A stretch of 64,000 bases of DNA from Micromonospora humi (lineage in GTDB: Bacteria > Actinomycetota > Actinomycetes > Mycobacteriales > Micromonosporaceae). The stretch lies in NCBI RefSeq assembly GCF_900090105.1, contig NZ_FMDM01000017.1, positions 62,001 through 126,000 on the forward strand. The letters are read 5' to 3'. The notes below the pieces were generated by a model. That model saw only the letters and a list, made by a program, of their open reading frames with translations, ran no database searches and was not told the DNA's origin. Made by a program: the position numbers and the translations under genes. Shown one piece after another: positions 1 to 7,670 of this stretch; position 1 is the first letter of the stretch; each line of letters begins with the position of its first letter.

Positions 1-1697
1 GCGGTCAGCGCGCTCCAGCGCAGCGTCGGCAGCCCGTGCACGTTGCTGGGGATCGGCACCGGCACCAGCGTCCGGCCGGCCGGCACGTAGGGCCGCCAGC
101 CGCCGGCGGTGATGAAGTGCGGCGGCGGGTCGATCCGCTGCGCCGGCAGCGGGCGCGGGAACAGCGGCAGCAGGGCGGCCACGATCGCGGCGTACCCGAC
201 CAGGCGCACCGCCCGCCGTCGGCCCGTCGCGGCCCGGTCCCCGTCGCGCGCGCCGGTCGTGCCGTCCGCGTCGGCCGTGCCGTCGGGGTCGGCGTCGTGA
301 GCGCCGGAGCGGGGCGCGGGCACCGTCGGCCGGGCGGTGCGGGCCAGCGTGTCCCAGGCCAGCGCCAACAGCACGCCGATCGCGCCCACCACCACCAGGC
401 TCAGCCGGGTCGGCATCATCATCTCGACCAGCGGCAGGTCGTCCGGCACGTACGCCCACGGCCCGGCCACGTCGGTCTCCGCGCCGTCGAAGCGCACCAC
501 CGGACCGATCGAGGCGACGGTGAAGAGGACCACCAGCACGGCCAGGATCCGGGCCGGCACCGAGCGGCGGACCAGCAGCACCAGCGCGACCAGCGCGACG
601 AGCACCAGCGGCCAGCCGAACCAGGTGTTCTGCTCGGTCAGCCCGATGGTCTTCTCCACCGCCTCGTCCCCGGCGACGGTGTCCCGGGCGAAGGTGACGA
701 AGGCCATCAGGTCCTCGCCCCAGTTGTGGAAGACCCCGCCCTGCAACCCCCGGTAGGACTGCGGGCCGTTGAACTGGAACCAGATCGGGTACGCGGTGAG
801 CAGCAACGCCACCCCGCCACCGACCCCGATCGCGGCGAGGAACGCCCCGGCCCGCTCCCGGGCCGCGCGCGGCCGCTGCACCACGTACGCCACCACGACG
901 ACCAGGCAGGCCAGCGCGGTGAGCAGCAGCATCTCCTCGTTGACGAAGATCTGGTACGCCACCAGCAGCCCGAGCGCCAGGCCGTTGCGCCGCCAGCGGC
1001 CCGGCTCGCCGAGGCGCAGCACCCGGGCCACGATCAGTGGGAGCAGGAAGTTCGACACGAAGTTCGGCTGCCCGTTGGCGTGGTGCACGATGCCCGGCGC
1101 GAAACCGAGGAACGCGCCACCGACGAACGCCGCCGCCCGGGAGCGGACCAGGTGCCGCGACAGCGCCCAGTAGGACGTGGCGGCGGTCGCCGACAGCGCC
1201 GCGCCCAGGTAGAGCGCGTACATCACCTGTGGGCCGAGCAGCATGGTCAGCGGCGCCAGCGGCAGCGTCACCCCGAGCAGCGAGGTGTTCGCCATCATGT
1301 TCACCCCGTCCGGCGCGTTCTGCCGGGCGGTGAAGAGCGGGTTCTCCAGGTGCCGCACCGAGTACGCGCCGTGCGCGAACAGCCACTCGAACCAGCTGTG
1401 GTCGGTCGGCAGGTGCGACGACACCCGGTGCTGCACGTCGCCCCAGTAGTTGAGGCAGACGAGAACACCGAGCAACGCATAGGCTCCGATGGCCAGCACG
1501 TCGGCGCGAGCCGGTCGGCGACGGGGCCGTCGTGGCGGATCCGCCACGACGGCGTCCACCTCGACGGACGAGGAGTTCAGAGGGGGATCCACCACCGGCA
1601 CGGCCACGACGGGCCATCGTACAGGCGGCTCGGCCTCGGTCCGGTCACGGTCGGGCGGCGGCACGGCGGCGCGGGAAGGGATGGTCGTGACCGTCAT
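1..1697 (-). CDS. multi-pass membrane protein, GT-C glycosyltransferase-like (partial, C-terminus cut off)
   Basis: The reading frame runs leftward off the window edge, so the C-terminus is missing. After a proline/arginine-rich cytoplasmic N-terminus of about 65 residues come many hydrophobic helices. The first starts at VLAIGAYALLGVLVCLNYWG and is followed by a conserved-looking extracytoplasmic stretch with HGAYSVRHLENPLFTARQN and an NTSLLG motif. This topology resembles GT-C membrane glycosyltransferases using lipid-linked sugars, but I see no catalytic DxD that proves it. The longest start is ATG at 1697. It lacks a clear ribosome site and overlaps the start of the divergent gene, so a GTG further in (for example 1664 or 1607) is possible. 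High GC3 continues to the upstream ATG. Confidence 0.6.
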   Translation of the reverse strand, partial: MTVTTIPSRAAVPPPDRDRTEAEPPVRWPVVAVPVVDPPLNSSSVEVDAVVADPPRRPRRRPARADVLAIGAYALLGVLVCLNYWGDVQHRVSSHLPTDHSWFEWLFAHGAYSVRHLENPLFTARQNAPDGVNMMANTSLLGVTLPLAPLTMLLGPQVMYALYLGAALSATAATSYWALSRHLVRSRAAAFVGGAFLGFAPGIVHHANGQPNFVSNFLLPLIVARVLRLGEPGRWRRNGLALGLLVAYQIFVNEEMLLLTALACLVVVVAYVVQRPRAARERAGAFLAAIGVGGGVALLLTAYPIWFQFNGPQSYRGLQGGVFHNWGEDLMAFVTFARDTVAGDEAVEKTIGLTEQNTWFGWPLVLVALVALVLLVRRSVPARILAVLVVLFTVASIGPVVRFDGAETDVAGPWAYVPDDLPLVEMMMPTRLSLVVVGAIGVLLALAWDTLARTARPTVPAPRSGAHDADPDGTADADGTTGARDGDRAATGRRRAVRLVGYAAIVAALLPLFPRPLPAQRIDPPPHFITAGGWRPYVPAGRTLVPVPIPSNVHGLPTLRWSALT

Positions 1698-2949
1698 CGA
1701 TCTGGGCGAGCTGCGCGACGACGCCCCGGCGCCCGGGCCGCCGGCCCGGCCGCCGCGCGCCGTCGGGCGGCCGTTCCGCGCCGCGGTGGTGCTGCTGGTG
1801 GCGCTCGTCACGCTCGCCGCCGCGGCGCCGCCGCCCCGGTCCGCGGCGCACCGGCTCCCGGGCGGCACCGGGGCCTCCGCGTTCCTCTCCGGCGACCGGG
1901 TGTACGTGGTGCTGCGGACCACGCAGCGGCCGGGCTGGGAGGTCGTCGCGTACCGCGAGGGCCGTGAGCGGTGGCGGGCCGGGATGCCCGGCACGGGCGA
2001 CGTCGTCGGGTTGTGGGAACAGGGCGGGCGGGTGCTCGCCGTGGCAACCGGTGACGGCGAGGGATGGGAGACGGTGGCGTTCGACGCCGGCACGGGTGCC
2101 CGCCGCTGGCGGCGGTCCGGCTTTGCGTTCCCGGCCGGCGACGCGGTGCTGCTGCGCCCGGTGGGTGGGCCGGGCCCGCAGTCGGTCCGCCGGTTGGCGG
2201 TGGCCGACGGGCGGACGCTCTGGACCGCGCCCGCGCCGGACGGACAGGACGTGCAGTTCAGCTATGGACCGTCCGGGGTCGAGAGGATCCTGCTGGTGCC
2301 GAACGCCGGCCGGACGGTGGTGCTGGACGCGGTGACCGGCGCCCGGCTGGCCGCCCGGAACCTGCACCCGGAGGAACTGCCCGGCCCGCGCACGATGCAG
2401 GGCACCGGCGGGCTCTTCCTGGAAGCCGTCCAGACCTCGGACGCCGGCGCGACAGTGAATGCGTACGAGCTGGACACGCTCCGGTTGCGGTGGACCGTCG
2501 AGCTGCCGCTGGTCGATCACCTGGAGCAGTGCGGGGGGCTGCTCTGCGCCGCCCGGCAGAACGGCGGGATACGCGCGCTCGACCCGGGCACCGGCGCGCC
2601 GCGCTGGACCGCCGAGCGGTGGCAGAGCGTGCTCCGGGCCGACGCCGGCCGCCTGCTGGTGGCCACCGGCGGCACCACCGGCGACCACCTGGCGGTGCTG
2701 GACGAGGCGGACGGGCGGCTGGTCACCGACCTCGGCGACTGGGCGGTGCTGCCGCAGGACGAGTCGACCGGGCGGATCCTCCTGACCCGGCCGTTGGGTG
2801 GCGGCCGGCAGCTCCTCGCCGAGCCGGACCTGTCGGGCGGCCCGCCCGTGGTGCGCGACGTGCTGACCGGCACCGACTGCCGGGCCGGTACGACGCTGCT
2901 GATCTGCCGGCAGGTCGGTGGCGACTTCACGCTGCGGCGGCTGCCGTGA
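1687..2949 (+). CDS. membrane-anchored PQQ-like beta-propeller protein, copy 1
   Basis: About 420 residues. A short cytoplasmic N-terminus containing VIDLGELR precedes one membrane helix (about residues 32-48). A long extracytoplasmic domain follows, with repeated ALDPGTGAPRW / AFDAGTGARRW-like blades typical of PQQ or BamB-type eight-bladed propellers. GTG 1687 is preferred over ATG 1681 because the purine-rich GGGAAGGG at 1673-1680 then has a 6-nt spacer, and the downstream paralogue begins the same way. It overlaps the next gene by GTGA, so the two are probably co-translated. I cannot name a ligand; the calcium or PQQ-binding residues of dehydrogenases are not evident, so a protein-binding or sensory role is more likely than an enzymatic one. 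Confidence 0.75.
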   Translation: MTVIDLGELRDDAPAPGPPARPPRAVGRPFRAAVVLLVALVTLAAAAPPPRSAAHRLPGGTGASAFLSGDRVYVVLRTTQRPGWEVVAYREGRERWRAGMPGTGDVVGLWEQGGRVLAVATGDGEGWETVAFDAGTGARRWRRSGFAFPAGDAVLLRPVGGPGPQSVRRLAVADGRTLWTAPAPDGQDVQFSYGPSGVERILLVPNAGRTVVLDAVTGARLAARNLHPEELPGPRTMQGTGGLFLEAVQTSDAGATVNAYELDTLRLRWTVELPLVDHLEQCGGLLCAARQNGGIRALDPGTGAPRWTAERWQSVLRADAGRLLVATGGTTGDHLAVLDEADGRLVTDLGDWAVLPQDESTGRILLTRPLGGGRQLLAEPDLSGGPPVVRDVLTGTDCRAGTTLLICRQVGGDFTLRRLP

Positions 2950-4247
2950 GCCCGGTCATCGAGCTGGGCGAGCTGCGGCCCGCCGAGGACGGCGACGAGC
3001 CGCTTCCCGCGCCGCCCCGGCGACCTCCCGGCCGGGCCGCCCGCGCGGTGGCGCTCGGCTGCCTGCTGCTGCTCACCATGGCCGGCGCGGCGCGGCCGGC
3101 GGGGCGGCCGGTGCCGGTCCGGGTGCCCGCGCCGCAGGGTGCCGTCTTCGTGGCGCTGGCCGGCCGGCTGGTGGTGGCCGACGGTCCCGGTGCGGTGAAC
3201 CGGGGCGGTCGGGAGGTCACCGCCTTCCGGCTGCCCGGTGGTGAGCCGGCGTGGCGGTTCACGCTGCCCGCCGGCGACCACGTGCTGGGGCTGACCGGCG
3301 CCGCCGAGGGACTGCTGGTGACGAGCAGTCCGACCGGTGTCGGCGACACGCTCGCCACGCTGCTCGATCCGGCGACCGGCGCGGTCCGCTGGCGGCAGCC
3401 CGGTTACCCGATCGCGACCGCGGCGGGCGGGCTGCTGGTCGAGAACCCCCGCCCGGGCGGCACCGGCAGCGTGCGGTCCGTCGACCCGGCGTCGGGCGCG
3501 GTGCGCTGGTCGCTGCCGGTGCCCGCGCAGGGCGTGTCGTACCGGCGCGACGCCCGGGGGGTGACGCAGCTGGTGCTGGTCGAGCCGGACGGCCGGGTCG
3601 CCGTGCACGACGCCGGTTCGGGCGCGCGGGTGCGCGACGGCCGGGTGTCGTCCGCGCCGGACGGCGTCTCCCACCGGTTCGCGCAGGTCGTCGGCGATCT
3701 GCTGCTGGTCGACGACGGCGCCGGCGCGGTCACCGCGTACGGGCTGGACCGGCTGGAGCGGCGCTGGACGGTGCCGGTGGACCCGCGCGCCGGCATCTGG
3801 TTCACCGACTGCGCCGGCGTGCTCTGCCAGCGCGACCAGGTCGGCGGGGCGAAAGCCCTCGATCCCGCCACCGGCCGCCCCGCGTGGGCGGAGGAGCGGT
3901 GGATCGGGCTCGCGCCGGTCGGCGGCCGGTTGATCGCCGCGGCGACGGGCGACGGCCCCGAGCTGGAGCTGTGGGCGCTCGAAGCGGCCACCGGCCGGGT
4001 GCTCGCCCGGCTCGGCCGCTGGCGCGTCACCGGCCGCGACGACGGGTCCGGCACGCTGGCCGGGCTGCTCGGGCTGCGTCGACTCACCGGGGACCGGACG
4101 CTCGTCGGCGCGCTGGACGTGCCGGCCGGCGAGGCACGGATCCGGGCGGTCCTGCCGGGTTCCTGGGACGAGTGCGCGGACGCCGGCCAGGCGCTGGTGT
4201 GCCTGCGCCCGGCCGGCGGCCTGACGGTCTGGCCGGTCGGCGGGTGA
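2946..4247 (+). CDS. membrane-anchored PQQ-like beta-propeller protein, copy 2
   Basis: About 433 residues and paralogous to the gene before it. The N-terminal signature VIELGELRP, a single membrane helix near residues 36-52 and propeller blades such as LLDPATGAVRWRQPG and ALDPATGRPAWAEER are in the same order. The start GTG overlaps the previous stop (GTGA), indicating translational coupling. Two cysteines in the DCAGVLCQRD region match the QCGGLLCAARQ position of copy 1, suggesting a conserved disulfide in the extracytoplasmic domain. The pair looks like a recent tandem duplication kept under selection. Function unknown. The gene ends directly against the convergent peptidase gene with no space between stops. 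Confidence 0.75.
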   Translation: MSPVIELGELRPAEDGDEPLPAPPRRPPGRAARAVALGCLLLLTMAGAARPAGRPVPVRVPAPQGAVFVALAGRLVVADGPGAVNRGGREVTAFRLPGGEPAWRFTLPAGDHVLGLTGAAEGLLVTSSPTGVGDTLATLLDPATGAVRWRQPGYPIATAAGGLLVENPRPGGTGSVRSVDPASGAVRWSLPVPAQGVSYRRDARGVTQLVLVEPDGRVAVHDAGSGARVRDGRVSSAPDGVSHRFAQVVGDLLLVDDGAGAVTAYGLDRLERRWTVPVDPRAGIWFTDCAGVLCQRDQVGGAKALDPATGRPAWAEERWIGLAPVGGRLIAAATGDGPELELWALEAATGRVLARLGRWRVTGRDDGSGTLAGLLGLRRLTGDRTLVGALDVPAGEARIRAVLPGSWDECADAGQALVCLRPAGGLTVWPVGG

Positions 4248-5483
4248 TCACCAGTTGGCCTGCCCGGGCGCCGGGGGCAGCGGCACCGACTCCGGCCGCA
4301 GCACGTACGTGATCCCGCCGCTGCCCGCCTGCCAGGCCGCCTCGAACGGCGTGCGGGGCACGGTCCGGCGGACCCGCTCGTCGTCCGGCGCGTACGGGTC
4401 GTTGAGCACCGGGTCGCCGTCGGCGCTGAAGCCGACCAGCACGATCAGGTGCCCCCGGGTGTCGTAGTCCAGCCCGGGCACCTGCCCCCGGGTGAACGCC
4501 GCCGAGACGATCAGCGGGATGCCGGCGGCCACGAACCGTTCCGCCTCGGCCAGCGAGCGCAGCCGGGTGACGAACGCGTCCACCCCGTGCGTCGCCGCGT
4601 ACGCGGTGTTGAACGGCCAGTTGCCCGCCCCGCCGTAGGCGTGGTCGTAGCAGTGCCGGGCGGCGTGCACCACGACCGGCCGGGGGCCGGGCGGGTCGAC
4701 CCAGGCGTACCGGTCCGGGGTGGGACCGGCGTGCCAGAAGTCGAGCACCATCGACACGCAGGTGGGACTGCACCAGGAGTCGCCGCCGCCACCCCAGCGG
4801 GTCTCGCCGCCGCCGTGCAGCCGTTGCGCGTAGCGCGGCACGTCCAGCACCCGCCCCCACGCCCCGCCGCCCGTGCCGCCGGCCGCGCCGTCGCCCTCGC
4901 CGGTTGAGCCGACACCGTCGTCGGCGGCGGCGGCGGCGACCGGGGCCGGATCGGTGGAGGCGACCACGCCGACCGAGCGCAGCACCGGGCCGGCCGGGGC
5001 GTCGGCGTGGCGGAACAGCGTCACCCGGGCCTGCCAGCCGGTCACCGTCGCGCCGGTGACCCGGAGCGTGTCCGCGGCCACCCGGGCCCGCCCGTCGGCC
5101 TGCCCGGGCACGGAGGAGCGGTGCACCGCGCTGTCGTCGGCCGCCCAGTCGCCCAGCGCGTACCAGCCGGTGGTGGCCGCGTCGGCGCCCCAGCCGCGCA
5201 GCTCCACCCGTAGCCAGCAGCCCGGTGGCGTGTCGGCGGTCCACGACGGCACCAGTTCGGTGGCGGCGAAGCCGACCGGCACCACCGGCGAGGTCCAGGC
5301 GCCGGCGGCGTGGTCGGCGGTGTTCCCGGAGTGCCGGTCGGTCTGCGTGAGCCGGTCGGCCGCCGCGTCCGGCGCCAGCCCGTCCGGGCCGACCCGGAGC
5401 CCGTCGGCGCGGCCCCGGTCCCGGTCGGCGGGGAAGCGGAAACGGCGGTACGCGACGTCCCGGCCGGGGTGCACGGCGCTCAT
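4248..5483 (-). CDS. C39-like cysteine peptidase family protein
   Basis: About 411 residues with no signal peptide or membrane helix seen. The C-terminal half is a papain-like C39/peptidase_C39_2 domain: the nucleophile cysteine lies in DSWCSPTC (about residue 238), the histidine in RGHLIVLVGF (about 345) and the aspartate in LNDPYAP (about 362). The N-terminal half (residues 1-200) is a beta-rich region of unknown family. ATG 5483 is chosen because a GGAG site lies 6-7 nt upstream; longer in-frame extensions have poor codon use. It is divergent from the two-component system, sharing a 160-bp promoter region. Family members cleave peptides, but the substrate is unknown; a role in cell-wall or bacteriocin-type processing is only a guess. 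Confidence 0.75.
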   Translation of the reverse strand: MSAVHPGRDVAYRRFRFPADRDRGRADGLRVGPDGLAPDAAADRLTQTDRHSGNTADHAAGAWTSPVVPVGFAATELVPSWTADTPPGCWLRVELRGWGADAATTGWYALGDWAADDSAVHRSSVPGQADGRARVAADTLRVTGATVTGWQARVTLFRHADAPAGPVLRSVGVVASTDPAPVAAAAADDGVGSTGEGDGAAGGTGGGAWGRVLDVPRYAQRLHGGGETRWGGGGDSWCSPTCVSMVLDFWHAGPTPDRYAWVDPPGPRPVVVHAARHCYDHAYGGAGNWPFNTAYAATHGVDAFVTRLRSLAEAERFVAAGIPLIVSAAFTRGQVPGLDYDTRGHLIVLVGFSADGDPVLNDPYAPDDERVRRTVPRTPFEAAWQAGSGGITYVLRPESVPLPPAPGQANW

Positions 5484-5643
5484 CGGGGCTCCGCTCGGCT
5501 CGGCCCGGCCGGTCCGGCGCGGGTGGTGGTCGATCGTTGCCGGCGAGCATCGCGTACCCGAAGGTTTTCTGCAACGCCCGGCGCGTGCCGGCCGTTTGGT
5601 CGCCGGCACTAGGTTGTGGGAGGTCACGAGGTGGGAGGCCGGG

Positions 5644-6309
5644 ATGCGGGTACTGGTGGTCGAGGACGAGCGCAACCTCGCCGACGCGATCGCGCGCGGG
5701 CTGCGCAAGCGCGGGATGGCGGTGGACGTCGCCTACGACGGCGACGCCGGGCACGAGGCGGCGTTCGTCACCCGCTACGACGTGGTGGTCCTGGACCGGG
5801 ACCTGCCGGGCGTGCACGGCGACCGGATCTGCGCCGACCTGGCCGCCTCCGGCACGCTCACCCGGGTCCTCATGCTGACCGCGAGCGGGACCGTCGCCGA
5901 CCGGGTCGAGGGGTTGCAGCTCGGCGCCGACGACTACCTGGCCAAGCCGTTCGCCTTCGACGAGCTGGTGGCCCGGGTGCAGGCGCTGGGCCGGCGGGCC
6001 ACTCCGGCCGCGCCGCCGGTGCTGGCGGTGGCCGACCTGGAACTCGACCCGGCCCGGCGCGTGGTGACCCGGGCCGGCGTGCCGCTCGAGCTGACCAACA
6101 AGGAGTTCGGCGTGCTCGCCGAGCTGCTCAAGGCGCGCGGCGCGGTGGTGTCCAGCGAGGAGCTGCTGGAGCGGGTCTGGGACGCCAACACCGACCCGTT
6201 CACCACCATCGTCCGGGTCACCGTGATGACCCTGCGCAAGAAGCTCGGCGACCCGCCGTTGATCGACACCGTGGTCGGCGCGGGCTACCGCGTCGGCGAG
6301 CCCGCCTGA
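5644..6309 (+). CDS. OmpR/PhoB-family response regulator
   Basis: 221 residues. The receiver domain (about 1-115) has the acidic pair in VVEDER, phospho-acceptor Asp51 in VVVLDRDLPG, the T/S switch in MLTASG and the conserved lysine in YLAKPF (Lys101). The C-terminal winged helix (about 125-220) carries the LTNKEFGVLAELL and TIVRVTVMTLRKKLG helices and ends with the typical GAGYRVGE. ATG 5644 has GGAGG 7 nt upstream. Stop and next start share one base (TGATG), so it is co-translated with the sensor kinase. It is divergent from the C39 peptidase gene, a plausible but unproven target. Confidence 0.95.
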   Translation: MRVLVVEDERNLADAIARGLRKRGMAVDVAYDGDAGHEAAFVTRYDVVVLDRDLPGVHGDRICADLAASGTLTRVLMLTASGTVADRVEGLQLGADDYLAKPFAFDELVARVQALGRRATPAAPPVLAVADLELDPARRVVTRAGVPLELTNKEFGVLAELLKARGAVVSSEELLERVWDANTDPFTTIVRVTVMTLRKKLGDPPLIDTVVGAGYRVGEPA

Positions 6310-7466
6310 TGGGCGCCCGGCGGGTACGACCGACGCTGCGGCTGCGGCTGACCCTGCTCAACGGCGTGCTCCTGGTCGGCGCCGGGGCGATCCTGGTGCT
6401 GCTGGCCTGGCTGCTGGTCCGCGACGCGCTGCGCCCCACCGACGAGCTGCTGCCCGGCACCACAGTGGTGCTCACCGACGGCCGCACCCTCGACGCCGGG
6501 CAGTGGCAGCGGCAACTCGTCGACGCCGCGTCGCGGGAGCTGCTGGTCAAGGGGCTGCTGGCATTGCTGGCGATCAGCGTCGTCGGGGTGGCCGGGGCCT
6601 ACCTGGTGGCCGGTCGGGCGCTGCGCCCGCTGCACCAGGTCACCGCCACCGCCCGGCGGCTCGGCGAGACCACGCTGGACGAGCGGATCGGCTGGTCCGG
6701 GGCGGACGACGAGGTGGCCGAGCTGGCCGAGACGTTCGACGCGATGCTGGACCGGATCAGCGCCGCGTTCGAGGCGCAGAAACGGTTCGTCGCGAACGCC
6801 TCGCACGAGCTGCGGACGCCGCTCGCGGTGATGCGTACCGAGATCGACGTGACGCTCAGCGACGACGACGCGGACCTCGGCGAGTACCGCCGGATGGCCG
6901 GCGTGGTGCGGGAGGCGTCCGAGCGGGCCAACGGGCTGGTCGACGCGCTGCTGGTGCTGGCCAGCAGCGAGGCGCAGACCGGCCGGCGGCTGGCCCGACG
7001 CGCCGAGAGCGACCTCGCCGTGGGCACCGCCAACGCGCTCTCCGCGGTGGCCCGCGAGGTGGAGCGGATCGGCCTGAAGGTGCACACCTCGCTGCGCCCC
7101 GCGCCGGTGGTCGGCGACCCGGGGCTGCTCGACCGGCTGGCCGGCAACCTGGTGGAGAACGCGGTCCGCTACAACCACCTGCACGGCCGGATGTGGGTGC
7201 GCACCGGCACCGACGGGCAACGGTCCTGGCTGGTGGTGGGGAACACCGGCTTCGAGGTCGCCCCGGCCGAGGTGCCCGGGCTGTTCGAGCCGTTCCGGCG
7301 GGGCGGGCAGGAACGCACCGGGGCCCGCGGCTCCGGACTCGGCCTGTCCATCGTGCGGGCGGTCTGCGACGCGCACGGCGGCACCGTGAAGGCGGTCGCC
7401 CAGCCCGGCGGCGGCCTGGAGGTGACCGTGACGCTCCCGTCGGCCGACCCGCCGGCGGCCACCTGA
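6309..7466 (+). CDS. sensor histidine kinase (HAMP-HisKA-HATPase_c)
   Basis: 385 residues. Two membrane helices (about 15-38 and 83-102) flank a very short extracytoplasmic loop of about 45 residues, so the signal may be sensed in or near the membrane. HAMP follows, then the HisKA helix with His166 in ANASHELRTPLAV. The ATPase domain has the N box (ENAVRYN), a G1-like region and GSGLGLSIVRAV. It pairs with the response regulator through a TGATG overlap. The layout matches small intramembrane-type actinobacterial sensors; the stimulus is unknown. Confidence 0.93.
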   Translation: MGARRVRPTLRLRLTLLNGVLLVGAGAILVLLAWLLVRDALRPTDELLPGTTVVLTDGRTLDAGQWQRQLVDAASRELLVKGLLALLAISVVGVAGAYLVAGRALRPLHQVTATARRLGETTLDERIGWSGADDEVAELAETFDAMLDRISAAFEAQKRFVANASHELRTPLAVMRTEIDVTLSDDDADLGEYRRMAGVVREASERANGLVDALLVLASSEAQTGRRLARRAESDLAVGTANALSAVAREVERIGLKVHTSLRPAPVVGDPGLLDRLAGNLVENAVRYNHLHGRMWVRTGTDGQRSWLVVGNTGFEVAPAEVPGLFEPFRRGGQERTGARGSGLGLSIVRAVCDAHGGTVKAVAQPGGGLEVTVTLPSADPPAAT

Positions 7467-7670
7467 CCGCCGATCCGCGCCCGTCCGGGCGTACCCCCGG
7501 GGTCACCTGATCGTGCGGCCCGGCCCGGCTGTCCCGGCCGGCGCGGCGGGTGGTCGGGCGTGGCGGCGCGGTGGTCGGTCAGAAAGCTTGCCGGGCGCTG
7601 GACGGCGGTGCGGGCGTGGCCCAGGGTGAGCGGAGCGACACGCCTCCCCGTCGATCCTACGGAGCTGCCC

